Position numbers and translations under genes: made by a program. A stretch of DNA of 64,000 bases from Chamaelirium japonicum (taxonomy: Eukaryota > Streptophyta > Magnoliopsida > Liliales > Melanthiaceae), in assembly GCA_947650365.1 (NCBI GenBank), contig OX393549.1, forward strand, positions 82,489,819 through 82,553,818, given 5' to 3'. Shown one piece after another: positions 1-10,829 of the stretch (positions within the stretch are counted from its first letter, which is position 1; every line of letters starts with the position of its first letter). A model generated the notes under the pieces. That model was not told the origin of the DNA, did not search any database, and saw nothing but the letters and a program-made list of their open reading frames with translations.

Positions 1-1938
1 CGATTACCTGAAGTTTCAACCCTCGGCTCCTTACCCTTTTGGCGATCAGAGCCACCCTGAGGGGTCGATTTCTCCTGAACAGGAGTCGGCGCTGATTGAG
101 GTTGAGGAGCCCCATCACCCACTCGACTTCCCCTCTCCAAATGAGTAGGGGGGAAGCATTCCTAGGAGGTGAGACTCTCTCTTCCTCTTGCGAGCCACCC
201 GGTTGGATGAGTCCCGCCACCATGGCTTCCACCTCCTCAGCTAGAGAGCGAGAGGGGGGTGGGGGTTGCTCGACTTCTATACCCCCGCTCGTTGTCGCTC
301 CTTCGAGACGGGGTACTTCAGGTGGAATCTGATCGAGGGGTGTGGGGTTGCTTCCAACCCCACCACTCCTCGACAGCTTTATTTTGAGGCGCATCGGCCT
401 CTTCAAATCATCGAACCGATAGGCGGGAACCACTCTTTGGCCGTCGCCTTCTGCATCCATGACTCCTTCCATCTGACGGGCCTTAGCCTCGTCAATGGGA
501 ATAGGAATCGAGTCTTCCCCTGTTGCACCAACAGTGGGGGTGGGAGGAATTTCTTCCTCACCACCCCCATTCTCGCCATCTCCACCAGAGGGAGTGGAAG
601 ACAGATCATCCTCGCCGTACCCGTCCTCATCCTCGTCATTACCACTGTTGTCGTGGCTGACATTTTCATTCTCTTCATCTTCCTCGTCGTTCCCCTTCTT
701 TACTTCTTCATCATCTTCTTTCTTCTCCTTATCTTCATCTTCTTTTTGTTTGATGAGGGTTTTTCGTTTCTTCTTCACTGGGCCTCTTTGGATCACCAGT
801 TTCTCCTCCACAGTGGGCAATCGACGCCTTACAGTGTAAATTTTCTTCTCGGCCCGAATCTTTCGAATGATCTTACCCGAATGAGGGTCCTCCTCATAGT
901 CCGAGTATAGGACTTCATTGTCCTCATATCTATCCTTTGATCGGTGGAGGAGATTGGCCTTGCCATATCTCACAGGACAGTTAGAAAACTGTTTCCACGA
1001 CCTGGTTCCGCAGGTCAACTCAAGAAATAAGTTGTCTATAGCTCCAGCCCTCTCAGAAGTCCAGGCGAAGATGCCTCCCTCGCTGTACATCTTCACTGCA
1101 TCATGCACGCTGTCTCGGGGGGTGTCGGGCACTGACATGGATGTCCATGCACCAGAAACAGAGATGGGCCAATCTGTGTATAACTTGTCTGAAGGAACTG
1201 TATCAGTAAGCGGGCGCAGCGGAGATACGCCGGTCAGATTGTAGAATGGGCTGTCCCTTCTATAAGCCCATCGGTAGTGGAAGAAAAAGTATCCAAGCTC
1301 GATCCTAGCAGCTTCGCCTTCCGGGATACTAGAGTAGCATGCCTTCAAGTCTTCCTGGAAATCCGACTCCACTCGGCAGAATGCGTAGATAATTCGCCAG
1401 GCGTTCCCAGTGACCTGCCCCGGGCAAAGGCCAGAAGTGTTCAATAATCTTGCAGCAAAGGGTGGCAACGGTAAACGCAGACCGCAGTTCATTTGGCCGA
1501 TGGTCACAATGGTTCCCATGACCTTTTCATTACTGGCATAGCTGGTAAAGACAGTCTTCTTGTCAATACCAAAAGCAGTCTGGATGCTAGGGAGTGAAGG
1601 CTGCGCCGACTTCCCTTCTGTGAAGAAAGAGAGCAGTGCTTGCCATTTCTTTCTCTTCGTATCCGTGAACTCGCCACCTGTATTGTACATGTACTCCGTC
1701 TCCTCTGTTAGAGGCATGAGCGGACCCAGAACAAACTTGACTTTAGGGATATGCTCTGGCCTAGACGGCGCTGAAGCAAACCCTACTCCTTGGTGCCTCT
1801 TGCCCAGTTGGCCAAGTTCAGCAAGTGCAGCCTTGCCTTTGTCACGACCCCTCGGAGGGGATTGAACCTCAACAATTTCCTTCCCCTTTCTCTTCGAGGG
1901 AGCCGTACCGGACTTCTTCGAACTGCCAGAGGAAGCCA
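1..1938 (-). CDS. Antisense accessory ORF of the left Ty3/Gypsy element, open to the window edge
   Basis: Reading leftwards from an ATG at 1938-1936 there are about 645 codons with no stop before the window edge. The product starts MASSGSSKKSG. Around codons 140-190 it has a block with GQMNCGLRLPLPPF, then RLL, PGQVTGNAWRI, matching the antisense ORF of the element at 21894-51059. From memory this resembles Pfam 'putative gypsy type transposon' (PF04195). Later come a basic cluster (KKKRK), like a nuclear localisation signal, and a long Glu/Asp/Lys-rich low-complexity stretch. A splice-donor-like CAG/GTAATC lies at the extreme left edge. Function is unknown. Extra antisense ORFs between integrase and the 3' LTR are known in Tat-lineage elements. 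No TATA box is visible upstream of its start. Confidence 0.7.
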
Positions 1939-2394
1939 TTCGACCGATCAAACAAGAACAAGAACAAGAACAAGAGCAGAAATCGGGAGCAAAGAGTGGA
2001 CTTCGAAAAATTTTGAAAGCGTGAGGCGAAATGACAGCCGGTGAAAACTTTTGTACCCAGGGTAAAACAGGTGCGCAAATCGAGAAGACACGTGTCTTCA
2101 TCATATCAAATCGCGTGTTTTTGTAGGTACACGTGGCATCCATCCGTAGCAAGCGCAAAATCAGGCGAACCGTCGGACCAGACGAAACGTCGGACCTACC
2201 GGTCCGCATGAACCAACGGTCCAAGCAAGCCACCGGTCTGAGTAAACCGGACCGCCAGTTCAAAGCCACGTTCAAGCCAACCAAAGATTCAAAACAGAGA
2301 AGAATCAAGCTCCATCAATGTTCAAAACTCTGCCAAAAGATCGAAGAACAAAGCAGTAAACCTTCTCTGAAGGGCAGGTTCAAAACTTTAATTC

Positions 2395-3345
2395 GATCAG
2401 TCAAATTTCTATTGAATCTGGCAAAAAACCAAGGTTTTTTGCCGATCACTCGAACCTTGACCGGATAATTTTTGACCGATCGGACAAACTTGTCCGATCG
2501 GCAAAAATCATTCGATCGGTCAAATTTCTACTGGATCTGGCAAAAAACCAAGGTTTTTTGTCGATCACTCGGGCCTTGACCGGATAATTTTTGACCGATC
2601 GGACAAACTTATCCGATCGGCAAAAATCATTCGATCGGTCAAATTTCTACTGGATCTGGCAAAAAACCAAGGTTTTTTGCCGATCACTCGGGCCTTGACC
2701 GGATAATTTTTGACCGATCGGACAAACTTGTCCGATCGGCAAAAATCATTCGATCGGCCAAATTTCTACTGGATCTGGCAAAAAACCAAGGTTTTTTGCC
2801 GATCACTCGAACCTTGACCGGATAATTTTTGACCGATCGGACAAACTTGTCCGATCGGCAAAAATCATTCGATCGGTCAAATTTCTATTGGATCTGGCAA
2901 AAAACTAAGGTTTTTTGCCGATCACTCGAACCTTGACCGGATAATTTTTGACCGATCGGACAAACTTGTCCGATCGGCAAAAATCATTCGATCGGTCAAA
3001 TTTCTATTGGATCTGGCAAAAAACCAAGGTTTTTTGCCGATCACTCGAACCTTGACCGGATAATTTTTGACCGATCGGACAAACTTGTCCGATCGGCAAA
3101 AATCATTCGATCGGTCAAATTTCTATTGGATCTGGCAAAAAACCAAGGTTTTTTGCCGATCACTCGAACCTTGACCGGATAATTTTTGACCGATCGGACA
3201 AACTTGTCCGATCGGCAAAAATCATTCGATCGGTCAAATTTCTATTGGATCTGGCAAAAAACCAAGGTTTTTTGCCGATCACTCAAACCTTGACCGGATA
3301 ATTTTTGACCGATCGGACAAACTTGTCCGATCGGCAAAAATCATT
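2395..3345. repeat. 119-bp tandem array, about 8 units
   Basis: Units begin at 2457, 2576, 2695 and so on to 3290, with an exact 119-bp period and few differences between units. Each unit holds GACCGATCGGAC-type palindromes and A/T-rich segments. The array lies between the antisense ORF and the LTR of the left retroelement, the place where Tat-type elements often carry amplified tandem repeats. Confidence 0.9.
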
Positions 3346-3890
3346 CGATCGGACAAACTTGTCCGATCGGCAAAAATCATTCGATCGGTCAAATTTACTA
3401 CTGGATCGGTCAAAAAACTATGTTTTGATCGGTCAAAAAACTATGTTTTTTGACCGATCACTCCATTCTTGACCGGTTGAATTTTGACCGATCAGTCAAA
3501 ATTTGACCGATCGGTCAAAAATGACCGATCGGTCAAAATTTAACCGATCGGTCAAATTTCAGCCGATCGGTCAAATTTACTACTGGATCGGTCAAAAAAC
3601 TATGTTTTTTGACCGATCACTCGATTCTTGACCGGTTGAATTTTGACCGATCAGTCAAAATTTGACCGATCGGTCAAAAATGACCGATCGGTCAAAATTT
3701 AACCGATCGGTCAAATTTCAGCCGATCGGTCAAATTTACTACTGGATCGGTCAAAAAACCATGTTTTTTGACCGATCATCCGATTCTTGACCGGTTGAAT
3801 TTTGACCGATCGGTCAAAATTTGACCGATCGGTCAAATTTGACCGATCGGTCCAAATTGGTCGTTCAATCAAAATTGACCGGTCAGTCCC
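3346..3890. repeat. Diverged 159-182-bp tandem repeats made of TTGACCGATCGGTCAA palindromes
   Basis: Three longer units start near 3387, 3569 and 3728. Each is built from many copies of the 12-bp palindrome GACCGATCGGTC, often extended to TTGACCGATCGGTCAA. They share the core palindrome with the 119-bp array and probably diverged from it. Confidence 0.85.
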
Positions 3891-4041
3891 TTTTTACGCT
3901 AACACGCGACAAGTTTCTTCGTGTCCTTTTTTCAAAAACAGGAAGTTGCTGTTCTTTGCACCAAATCCAAGCCAGCCAGAATGCACTCTAGCTAACTTGG
4001 AGGGGGTAACTGTGGGTGCAAATTTTGGCATAAGTTTACCA

Positions 4042-4343
4042 ACTACCACGGGACCCACCGGCCCTGCCTGGTGGGCCCACAAGGACTACCACGGGACCCA
4101 CTGGCCCTGCCTGGTGGGCCCACGAAGACTACCACGGGACCCACTGGCCCTGCCTGGTGGGCCCACGAAGACTACCACGGGACCCACCGGCCCTGCCTGG
4201 TGGGCCCACGAAGACTACCACGGGACTCACCGGCCCTGCCTGGTGGGCCCACGAAGACTACCACGGGACCCACCGGCCCTGCCTGGTGGGCCCACGAGGA
4301 TTACCACGGGACCCACCGGCCCTGCCTGGTGGGACCAAGAGCC
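4042..4343. repeat. 43-bp tandem repeat in LTR U3, 7 copies
   Basis: Copies start at 4042, 4085, 4128, 4171, 4214, 4257 and 4300 with an exact 43-bp period. Each unit contains CCCACC...GGTGGG, able to form a short hairpin. A degenerate version of the same GC-rich repeat occurs at about 11750-11880 in the related solo LTR. Confidence 0.9.
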
Positions 4344-4452
4344 TGTGGAATCCCCCAGAAGATGGTAGCAGGGCCCGCAACTTTACCTGGAGGATCCCCA
4401 GATACGACAGCAAAAACCGCCATATACCACCAGACTCACTCCTGGAGAGTCC

Positions 4453-4461
4453 TATAAATAG
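4453..4461 (+). promoter_or_regulatory. TATA box of the LTR promoter
   Basis: TATAAATAG lies inside the 3' LTR about 440 bp from its start, where a U3/R boundary would be expected. The solo LTR at 11275-11979 has the same motif on the minus strand. Confidence 0.65.
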
Positions 4462-4864
4462 CATAGCCTTCGAATGTAAAAGGATCCGAAATTCTGATTT
4501 CCACTCTGAGATCTGACTTTCAAAAACCAGAGCTCTGGGATTTCCAACTTCCGATCTACCATCTCCCTTTGATCTTCTTTTCTCTTTCAAAGGGATCAGA
4601 AGGTCTTCAGTGACACTCGGCCTGTCGAGGTCACTTCAACTGAAGTGTTAGTGAATTCGGGTTGCTCCCTATAGCACGGAGACGTAGGCTTCGGCTGAAC
4701 TCCGAGATCACACCTTGTGTTAAACAATCTCTCTGATTGCATCTCTGTTTACATATCAAAGATTTCAACTCCAATTGACAGATCAATCAACGATCTTCAA
4801 CTCGAACCTTCAATTGACTGGTGCTGCGAGAGTCTTCGGGTCGGCACGAAGATTTTCCCCCACA

Positions 4865-5314
4865 GTACTAGGATGGGTGACTTCCCTAGGAAGTTCTCCT
4901 ACGGGCATGGGCAAAGCGGATAATATATTGTGTGTTTGGGACGGATGTTACAAAATGGCTCCAAGTAAGGTATTTATCTTGCTCCATGTGCCTCGAGACA
5001 AGATCCAATAGCCAATAGCCAAGAGTCAAGACTCCTGAGGCTGAATTGCCAAATAAATGAGGTAAGATGTACAACGCCACGAGTTAGCCCCACATCGCCT
5101 GAAGAGAAGGAGATCATGAGCTACTTATATAATTTTCCCTCCCAAACATAGAAGAAGTGTTTTAAAATTGTGCACCACTACGGATTTCATAAGAACTCCG
5201 TAGTTAAGCGTGCTCGGGCGAGAGCAGTACTAGGATAAGTGACCTCCCTGGGAAGTTCTCGTGCGGGCACGAGCAAAGCAGACAATATCTTATGTGTTTA
5301 GGGTGGATGTTACA
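4865..5314 (+). mobile_element. Cassandra-type TRIM, left LTR cut by the Ty3/Gypsy insertion
   Basis: This is a fossil non-autonomous LTR element. Positions 4865-4952 are the tail of a first LTR, 4953-5067 a 115-bp internal region, and 5068-5314 a 247-bp second LTR (TGTACAAC...GATGTTACA). Both LTR pieces contain 5S rRNA-like sequence and end in GGATGTTACA, which is diagnostic of Cassandra elements. The missing left part should lie beyond the left Ty3/Gypsy element, outside the window. It looks old: the two LTR tails differ at many positions. Confidence 0.8.
5182..5267 (+). other. 5S rRNA-like segment within the Cassandra LTR
   Basis: The stretch contains AGAACTCCGTAGTTAAGCG, GCTCGGGCGAGAGCAGTACT and AGGATAAGTGACC, closely matching the internal promoter region (box A, intermediate element, box C) of plant 5S rRNA. 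It is part of an LTR rather than a 5S gene: the 5' part of 5S is missing and no 5S array is present. The same 3' portion recurs at 4865-4912. Confidence 0.85.
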
Positions 5315-6260
5315 CATATTATAGCTCACTATGTGAAGAATCGAATCATTAAGAGATCATTCCAACTTAGGGTGAGACGATAAGTCGGTATTTAATGAAG
5401 TGCTGAATGGAGTACTACGATTGCAAGAAAAACTTCTTAACAAGCCTAAGGTTGTGTCCGAACACTCTATAGATAATAGATGGAAATGATTTAAAGTAAG
5501 ATTTTGTTTGATCTTTAGTTTACTTGAGTGATAAAGTTTTAAATATGTGGAGACTGATAGTATTATTTTGGACAGAATTGTCTTGGCGCACTTGATAGCA
5601 AATATATTAGCGTTAATATATCGAAGGAGGACAAACCTAGGTATCGGAGTAGGAAGTCTGACATAGTGACAATTGTCCTCGGAGTATGCTCCCATTATAT
5701 GCAATTTAACTATGTTTTAGTTGGTTGGGAGGGATCAACGGTAGATTCACGAGTATTTGTGACGCCATAAGTAGAAAAAATTAATATATTTTAATTTTGA
5801 TATGTATTATAGGTTTTTATTATTTGGTTAATGCGAGATATCCAAATAATGAAGACTTCCTATCACCATTTAGAAGTCAACGTTACCATCTAAATCTTTG
5901 AAGAGTGGGTCATACACTAACCAATATCGATGAGTTCTTTAACATGAAGTACTCTGCAGCTCGAAATGTCATTGAAAGATGCTTCGACTTGCTTAAATTA
6001 CGTTGGGCGATTCTTAGAACTCTTTCTTTCTATCAAATCAAGATACAATGTTGAATCATTACTGCATGTTGCCTTATCCATAATCTTATCAAAATGGAAA
6101 TGGCTACCGACCCGATATAGTAGGCTTTAGATAGAGTGTTACCACCCTACACTCTACTAGAGGGTGATCCAATCCCATACATTGAAACAACCAAAGAGTG
6201 GACTAATTTCAGGGCTGGTTTAGCTCAAGAAATGTTTGATGAATGGATTGCGACATGATC
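5315..6260 (+). pseudogene. PIF/Harbinger transposase (DDE_Tnp_4-like), broken
   Basis: Translated pieces across three frames match the PIF/Harbinger nuclease order. NRIIKRSFQ is followed by LGALD.KYI.VN with the first catalytic-type Asp (about 5585), then KPRYRSRK, VLGVCSHYMQF, YVLVGWEGST and VDSRVF. After these come YLVDARYPNNEDFLSPF (about 5825) and a C-terminal part including ARNVIERCFDLLKLRWAILR (about 5955). Several stops and frameshifts interrupt it, for example between the VDSRVF and YLVDARYP parts, so it cannot encode a working transposase. It is probably the remains of an autonomous element with its Myb-like partner gene just downstream. Confidence 0.8.
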
Positions 6261-6563
6261 GTCTATTTGGATGTTTTTAAGTGTTTATTGGATTTTATTT
6301 AATCTTGTTCCAGACATATTCATTAGTGTTAAGACTTGTTCATTATTGTTAAGACTTGTTCATTATTGTTAAGACACGTTCATTATGGTAAAGATATGTT
6401 TTTATATTTTTATTATTTAGCTGTCTCTCCTTATGTTTATTTTACTTCAAATAATTGAATGGGTGTAGGATGAGTTCTAAAACACATCATTATCTACACG
6501 AACCCATGTACCGGCTAGGCAAAAAATGTCATGAAGTATATTGGAGGATGATATACTTATTGA

Positions 6564-7147
6564 ATGGTTCCTAGTGGTCTTGTTGCTGAGTCTGTTGCAG
6601 ATGTTGTGGAGGAAATGGATAGAAATGATCCACTTCCTCCTGATACAACTTTTAACGTAGATGGAGAGATTGGTCTAGATGACATTGAGTCGACAATGGA
6701 TGATGTAACCATCGATCAATCTACAAATCAACCTACGGATACAACTGTGACTTCTACTGGTGGTTCTTCAAGTAGTGCTATGCTCCCAGTCCGTAGGAAG
6801 TGCATACGGAAGCCATTCGATTGTATAGCTTCATCCTTGATGGATCTTACCACCTTATTTAGAAAATTTATCAATGCCACCTTTCAGCACCTCCAGACAT
6901 CCCAGTAACATCTCGCCATCACTCAACATCATATGGATCGAGTCGATTTACCTATTAAGTGAGAGGACATACGGAATCAAAAGCGAAAGATATCAACGAG
7001 TTGATAAAGGTTCAAGGACTGACAAAGAAGGAGATGTTTGATGCAGGTGATATCATCTCCGATGATCTTGTAAAGATTGATACATTTTTATCCTTCTCGG
7101 AGAATATGAGGCTTAATTATGTAACTAGGCTTTTGCGGAATCGTTGA
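6564..7147 (+). pseudogene. PIF/Harbinger Myb-like partner ORF, broken
   Basis: A 114-codon ORF starts at 6564 (MVPSGLVAESV...) and is Ser/Thr/Asp-rich. It is followed after a stop by sequence that reads HHMDRVDLPIK, then LTKKEMFDAGDIISDD and a C-terminal MRLNYVTRLLRNR ending at 7147. This order and the terminal MRLLR-type motif are typical of the Myb/trihelix-like second protein of PIF/Harbinger elements, which assists transposase import and DNA binding. At least one stop and one frame change separate the parts. The neighbouring transposase remains support the assignment. Confidence 0.65.
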
Positions 7148-7149
7148 AT

Positions 7150-8520
7150 TCCTTTTGTGTTGTACACAGTTCTATTAACTTATGTTGGTTGGTTGTGAAC
7201 TCTAATTTTGGATTTGGTGTCTTATGTTACTTATCATCTCTGATGTGGGCTCTAGTTTAAGACATATCTGATTTTGATCTTGGTTGTAAACTCTGATTTT
7301 ATGTTTGTTTTGAGGTATTTGAGTATATACAACCTTTTTTCTTATGTTATGATTTGTGATGAGGGCTTTGGTTTGAGCCACTGCATTATATGCATTGTGG
7401 GTTCTAGATTGAGACAGTACAGTGTATGCATTGTCGGCTCTAGATTAAAATACTATAGTGTATGTATTATGGGCTCTGGATTAAGCCAATATAGTGTATG
7501 AATTATAGGCTCAGGATTGAGCCACTGTAGTGTATGTCTTTGCGTTTGGTTTCTTATGTTATGTGCCTTCTGATTTGAGGCATATCTAATTTTGATCTTG
7601 GTTGTGAACTCTGATTTTGTGTTTGTTTTAAGGCTCTAGATTGAGCCACTGCAATGTATGCATTGTGTATGTATTGTGGGCTCTGGATTGATCCACTACA
7701 GTATATGCATTGTGGGCTCTGGATTGAGCCACTGCAGTGTATGCCTTTTGGGTTTGGTTTCTTATATTACTTATCATCTTTGATGTGGACTCTGGTTTGA
7801 GGCATATCTAATTTTGTTTTTGGTTGTGAATTTTGATTTTGTGTTTGTTTTGAGGCTCTAGATTGAGCCACTGTAGTGTATGCATTGTGGGCTCTGGATT
7901 GAGCTACTACAGTGTATATATTGTAGGATCTGGATTGAGCCACTACAGCATATACCTTTTGAGTTTGGTTTTTTATGTTACTTATCATCTTTGATGTGGG
8001 ATCTGGTTTGAGGTATATCTGATTTTGATCTTGGTTGTAAAATCTGATTTTGTATTTGTTTTGAGGTTTTGGATTTAGCCACTACAGTGTATATTATGGG
8101 CTCTAGATTTAGCCACTGCAGTGTAAATCTTTTGGATTTGGTTTCTTATATTATTTATTATCTTTGATGTGTGCTCTGATTTTAGATATTTCTGATTTTG
8201 GACTTGTTTGTGCCATTGTAGTTTATGCTACCTTATTTTTTATGCTATGTCATCTCTAATATGGGCTCTGGTATTAGTCATATCTGATTTTGGGCTTGTT
8301 TATGCCACTGTAGTTTATGCTATATTGTTTCTTATGTTATTTGTTATCTGATGTTGGTTTTGGTTTTAGGCAAATCTGATTTTGGATTTGTTTTGTGGCA
8401 CTTGCATCATATATTTAAACTTAAAATAATTGATTATACGGTCCTATTACAAATATTATGTCATACTGATTTTGGGCTTGTTTTGTGACACTGCATCATA
8501 CATTTGGGGGCTTATCTTGT
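7150..8520. repeat. Tandem and higher-order repeats of a short TTGAGCCACTGCAGTG-type unit
   Basis: Units of about 36 bp (GAGCCACTGCAGTGTATGCA and variants, followed by TTGTGGGCTCTGGAT) are arranged singly and in larger blocks of about 200 bp that also include TTATGTTACTTATCATCT. Divergence grows to the right. The region is T-rich and has no credible gene. It sits between PIF/Harbinger-derived parts, so it probably expanded within that element's untranslated sequence. Confidence 0.8.
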
Positions 8521-8529
8521 GAAATTCAT

Positions 8530-8940
8530 TTTAGACTATAATGAGTTGCCCAATTATTTACAACCAGAGCCCCCATAAGATGGTAATGTGTATTTGACAT
8601 AGCGAGGCAGCCCTGGATGGCATGTGACACGTGATCAACCGGTTGCAGTTAATGGCGAAAATCATTGCCATTTATGATGAGAAGGGCAATATCTGAGCAT
8701 AGTTTTATATTTTATTTTTTTCATTTACCCAATTGTTATAAACTTATTTACTGATTTTAAGGCTATGATGAGTTTACTCAATTATTTATGACCAGAGCCT
8801 GTAAGATGGTAATGTTTATTTCACATGGCAAGGTAACCATGGATATCACGCGACACGCTATCAACCGGTTGCATGCGACATGCTAAAATCATTACCATTT
8901 ATGATGAGAAGGGTAATATCTGAGCCTAACTTTACTTATT
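8530..8940. repeat. Two-copy direct repeat of about 230-bp period
   Basis: The segment with ATGAGTTGCCCAATTATTTA and GTGATCAACCGGTTGCA near 8540-8700 recurs, diverged, near 8768-8930 (ATTACCATTTATGATGAGAA in both). Some pieces read like a conserved peptide (CAACCGGTT region), suggesting duplication of a former coding exon. I cannot name the source. Confidence 0.6.
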
Positions 8941-8989
8941 TATTTTACAATAAACCTTGTGTGTGTTTTCAAATTTATGATTTTCTTAC

Positions 8990-9260
8990 AGATATGACAT
9001 CCTCGAACAGTAGCGTCTCTATGTCAGCTAGGTATGGAATCAGGTATTGAAATAAGAGATGTCATTATGATCGTAAAGCAAATTATCCTAGTTTCGAAGT
9101 CGATCAATAATCTGAGAAGACTATATTACATATGTGGGGCAAATATGTGTGGGTGGTTGGGATGGTGTGATTCGCCAACAGAAGATAATGAAGATCATAT
9201 GGATCACCGTCCACCTCAAGTTGAAGTTGAATGCGTCCAACAAATGGAGAGCAATCAATG
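8990..9260 (+). pseudogene. Probable further PIF/Harbinger-linked ORF remnant
   Basis: A 75-codon ORF (9034-9261) ends PPQVEVECVQQMESNQ. It follows an acceptor-like TTACAG at about 8991 and an ATGACATCC start. It lies downstream of the Myb-like remnant and is rich in Asp/Glu near its end. No domain is recognised, and the link to the Harbinger element rests only on position. Positions 9262-9600 hold AT-rich sequence with GGTTGTGATATCTGATTT-like repeats and no gene. Confidence 0.3.
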
Positions 9261-9611
9261 AATCAAGTTTCTTTTAATCGGAAACTTGTTATTATTTTTT
9301 TTAATTGTTGTGCTCATATTTGTTGCACTTGTGTTAAAGTAAGGGTTGTAATAATATATTTTTAATACAATATCGGTTGTACTTATATTGGACTTGTGTT
9401 AAAATTTGGTTTGAGGCACAACAATATGTGCAACCTAATTACTAATGTTGGTTGTGATATCTGATTTAGTGTTTAGTTTCAGTTTGGGCTGTATTACTTA
9501 TGTTAATTGTGATATCTAATTTTGGGTTTAATTTCGGTTTGGGCTATAGGAGAAGTATGGTTGAGAAGGGAAAATATTGGAAGCTGTAGATATAATGGAG
9601 GTAATTTTATA

Positions 9612-9832
9612 ATCTGGTATAACTACATGTTGAAAAGCCTTGCCAAACCCTTTGCCAGCCAAACAGATTTTTAACTAAGGGAATGAAAATGGAATCCCTT
9701 TCCCTGGTTAATAATGGTAACCAAACACTCTGGTTACTTAGGAAAGGGATTTCATTCTCCAAAGGGAATGAAATTCCTTTCCCCCCTTTTGTTTTTTGCC
9801 AAGCCAAACGCAAGGTAGGGGTGATTCTATCC
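9612..9832. mobile_element. Small hairpin MITE-like sequence
   Basis: Segments such as GGAATCCCTTTCC and GGAAAGGGATTTCATTC face each other, and GCCTTGCCAAACC / GCCAAGCCAAACG flank them, giving an imperfect hairpin of about 220 bp. This resembles Tourist-type MITEs of the PIF/Harbinger superfamily. No target duplication is clear. Confidence 0.4.
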
Positions 9833-9837
9833 ACAGT

Positions 9838-10673
9838 GGGGCTATATACAGCCCTTGATTTACTTTAGGCAGACAGACAGTCCTTTAATTATTAAAATTT
9901 ATATCGGCTTTTTTTTTTTTTGTGATGGTAGGTAACTATTAGACATATTAGAAGCAGCCCGAAAGTGAAATAGAAATGACTTGAGATAAGGAAAGACCAA
10001 AATATCTTTTTTACATCTTTGAAATACCAAAGGCAGCTCCAGGCTAAAGGTAACATGCTTTTTTTCCCTTCGTCGTGCCAGTATCACTCATCACGCGCCA
10101 CCACCTATCGCCCATCCGACCCGTCATCGTTGTCTCCTCCTTCCTCCCTCCCCCCTTATTCTTCTTCCTCCTCTTCCTCCCTCGCCTCCCTCCTCCTTTT
10201 TTTTACCCGCCTTCCTTCTCCTCTTTCCTTTCCTCTTTCCCCCCTCATCCTCCATAAAATCATAACATTCAACCATATCATTCTGAATCCACCTACTGTG
10301 CATTCAGCCACCCCCATAGAATGCACAGAAGAGGCATTCGGACTTGGATGTCCCTTCTGTGCATTCTATTTGAGCGACCGAATGCATAGAATGAGCATTC
10401 AGACTAGTATGCCCGAATGCTACGATTTCATGGAGGATGAGGGGGGAACAAGGGGGTGAAAGAAGAGGAGAAAGAAGGTGAAGGAAAATAAGGAGGAGGA
10501 GCATGATGAAGAGAAGGAAGAAGATAGGGGTAAAATTGTCCATACAGGTGGGTTGTAAACAGATTGTGACGGGTGCTAGTAGTAGGTGGGTTATAAACAA
10601 CAACCAATAATAAATTATAGAATGTATACACATGGAGGTGGCCTAAAGTAAATCAAGGGCTGTATATAACCCC
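9838..10673. mobile_element. Fold-back element A with 33-bp terminal inverted repeats
   Basis: The left end at 9838 (GGGGCTATATACAGCCC...) and the right end at 10673 are inverted copies over 33 bp with one mismatch. Inside, a pyrimidine-rich arm (10120-10250) faces a purine-rich arm (10440-10520), and the centre holds inverted copies around GTGCATTC/GAATGCAC, so nearly the whole element can fold. There is no transposase gene and no clear TSD. Superfamily is uncertain. Confidence 0.7.
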
Positions 10674-10829
10674 ATTCTTCTATATACAGCCCATAGTTCA
10701 CCGAAGGCCCAACTTAAAATTTAAAATACACCCAATATGCTTCTAGTGCATCCAAGGTCTTTAGCTTAGAACAACTCACGTCTATACATACCACTGTTGG
10801 TCACCGTCACCACTGATCTCTAACAGCCC

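Larger units (their letters stand above)
1..4864 (+). mobile_element. Right part of a Tat-like Ty3/Gypsy LTR retrotransposon, left part outside the window
   Basis: This is a fossil LTR element whose gag-pol half lies left of the window. From left to right it shows a long antisense ORF, two tandem-repeat arrays, a purine tract just before 4011, and an LTR at 4011-4864 that begins TGTGGG and ends CCCCCACA. Assignment to Ty3/Gypsy, probably Tat, is inferred from the antisense ORF, which has a clear relative in the complete Tat-type element at 21894-51059. Sequence to the right of the LTR is the remainder of a Cassandra LTR, so this element probably inserted into Cassandra. Age cannot be estimated because only one LTR is visible. 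Confidence is good for the class and moderate for the lineage. Confidence 0.75.
4011..4864 (+). repeat. 3' LTR of the left Ty3/Gypsy element
   Basis: The LTR is 854 bp, TG...CA bounded, and preceded by the purine tract GGAGGGGGTAAC. It contains seven 43-bp GC-rich repeats (4042-4343), a TATA box at 4453-4461 and a short stretch (GAGACGTAGGCT) that recurs in the solo LTR at 11275-11979. Its end (CCCCCACA) is directly followed by 5S-like Cassandra sequence. The boundaries are inferred from the purine tract, the TG/CA ends and the related solo LTR, because the partner LTR is not in the window. Confidence 0.7.

Noticed and set aside
2133-2468. 111-codon ORF
   Set aside because: Composition is unbiased, it runs into the 119-bp array, and no family is recognised.
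2395-3890. CRISPR-like array
   Set aside because: The periodic palindromes have no unique spacers and lie in a plant retroelement; they are tandem repeats.
5182-5267. 5S rRNA gene
   Set aside because: Only the promoter-bearing part is present, it is embedded in an LTR, and a second piece sits in the other LTR. It is Cassandra.
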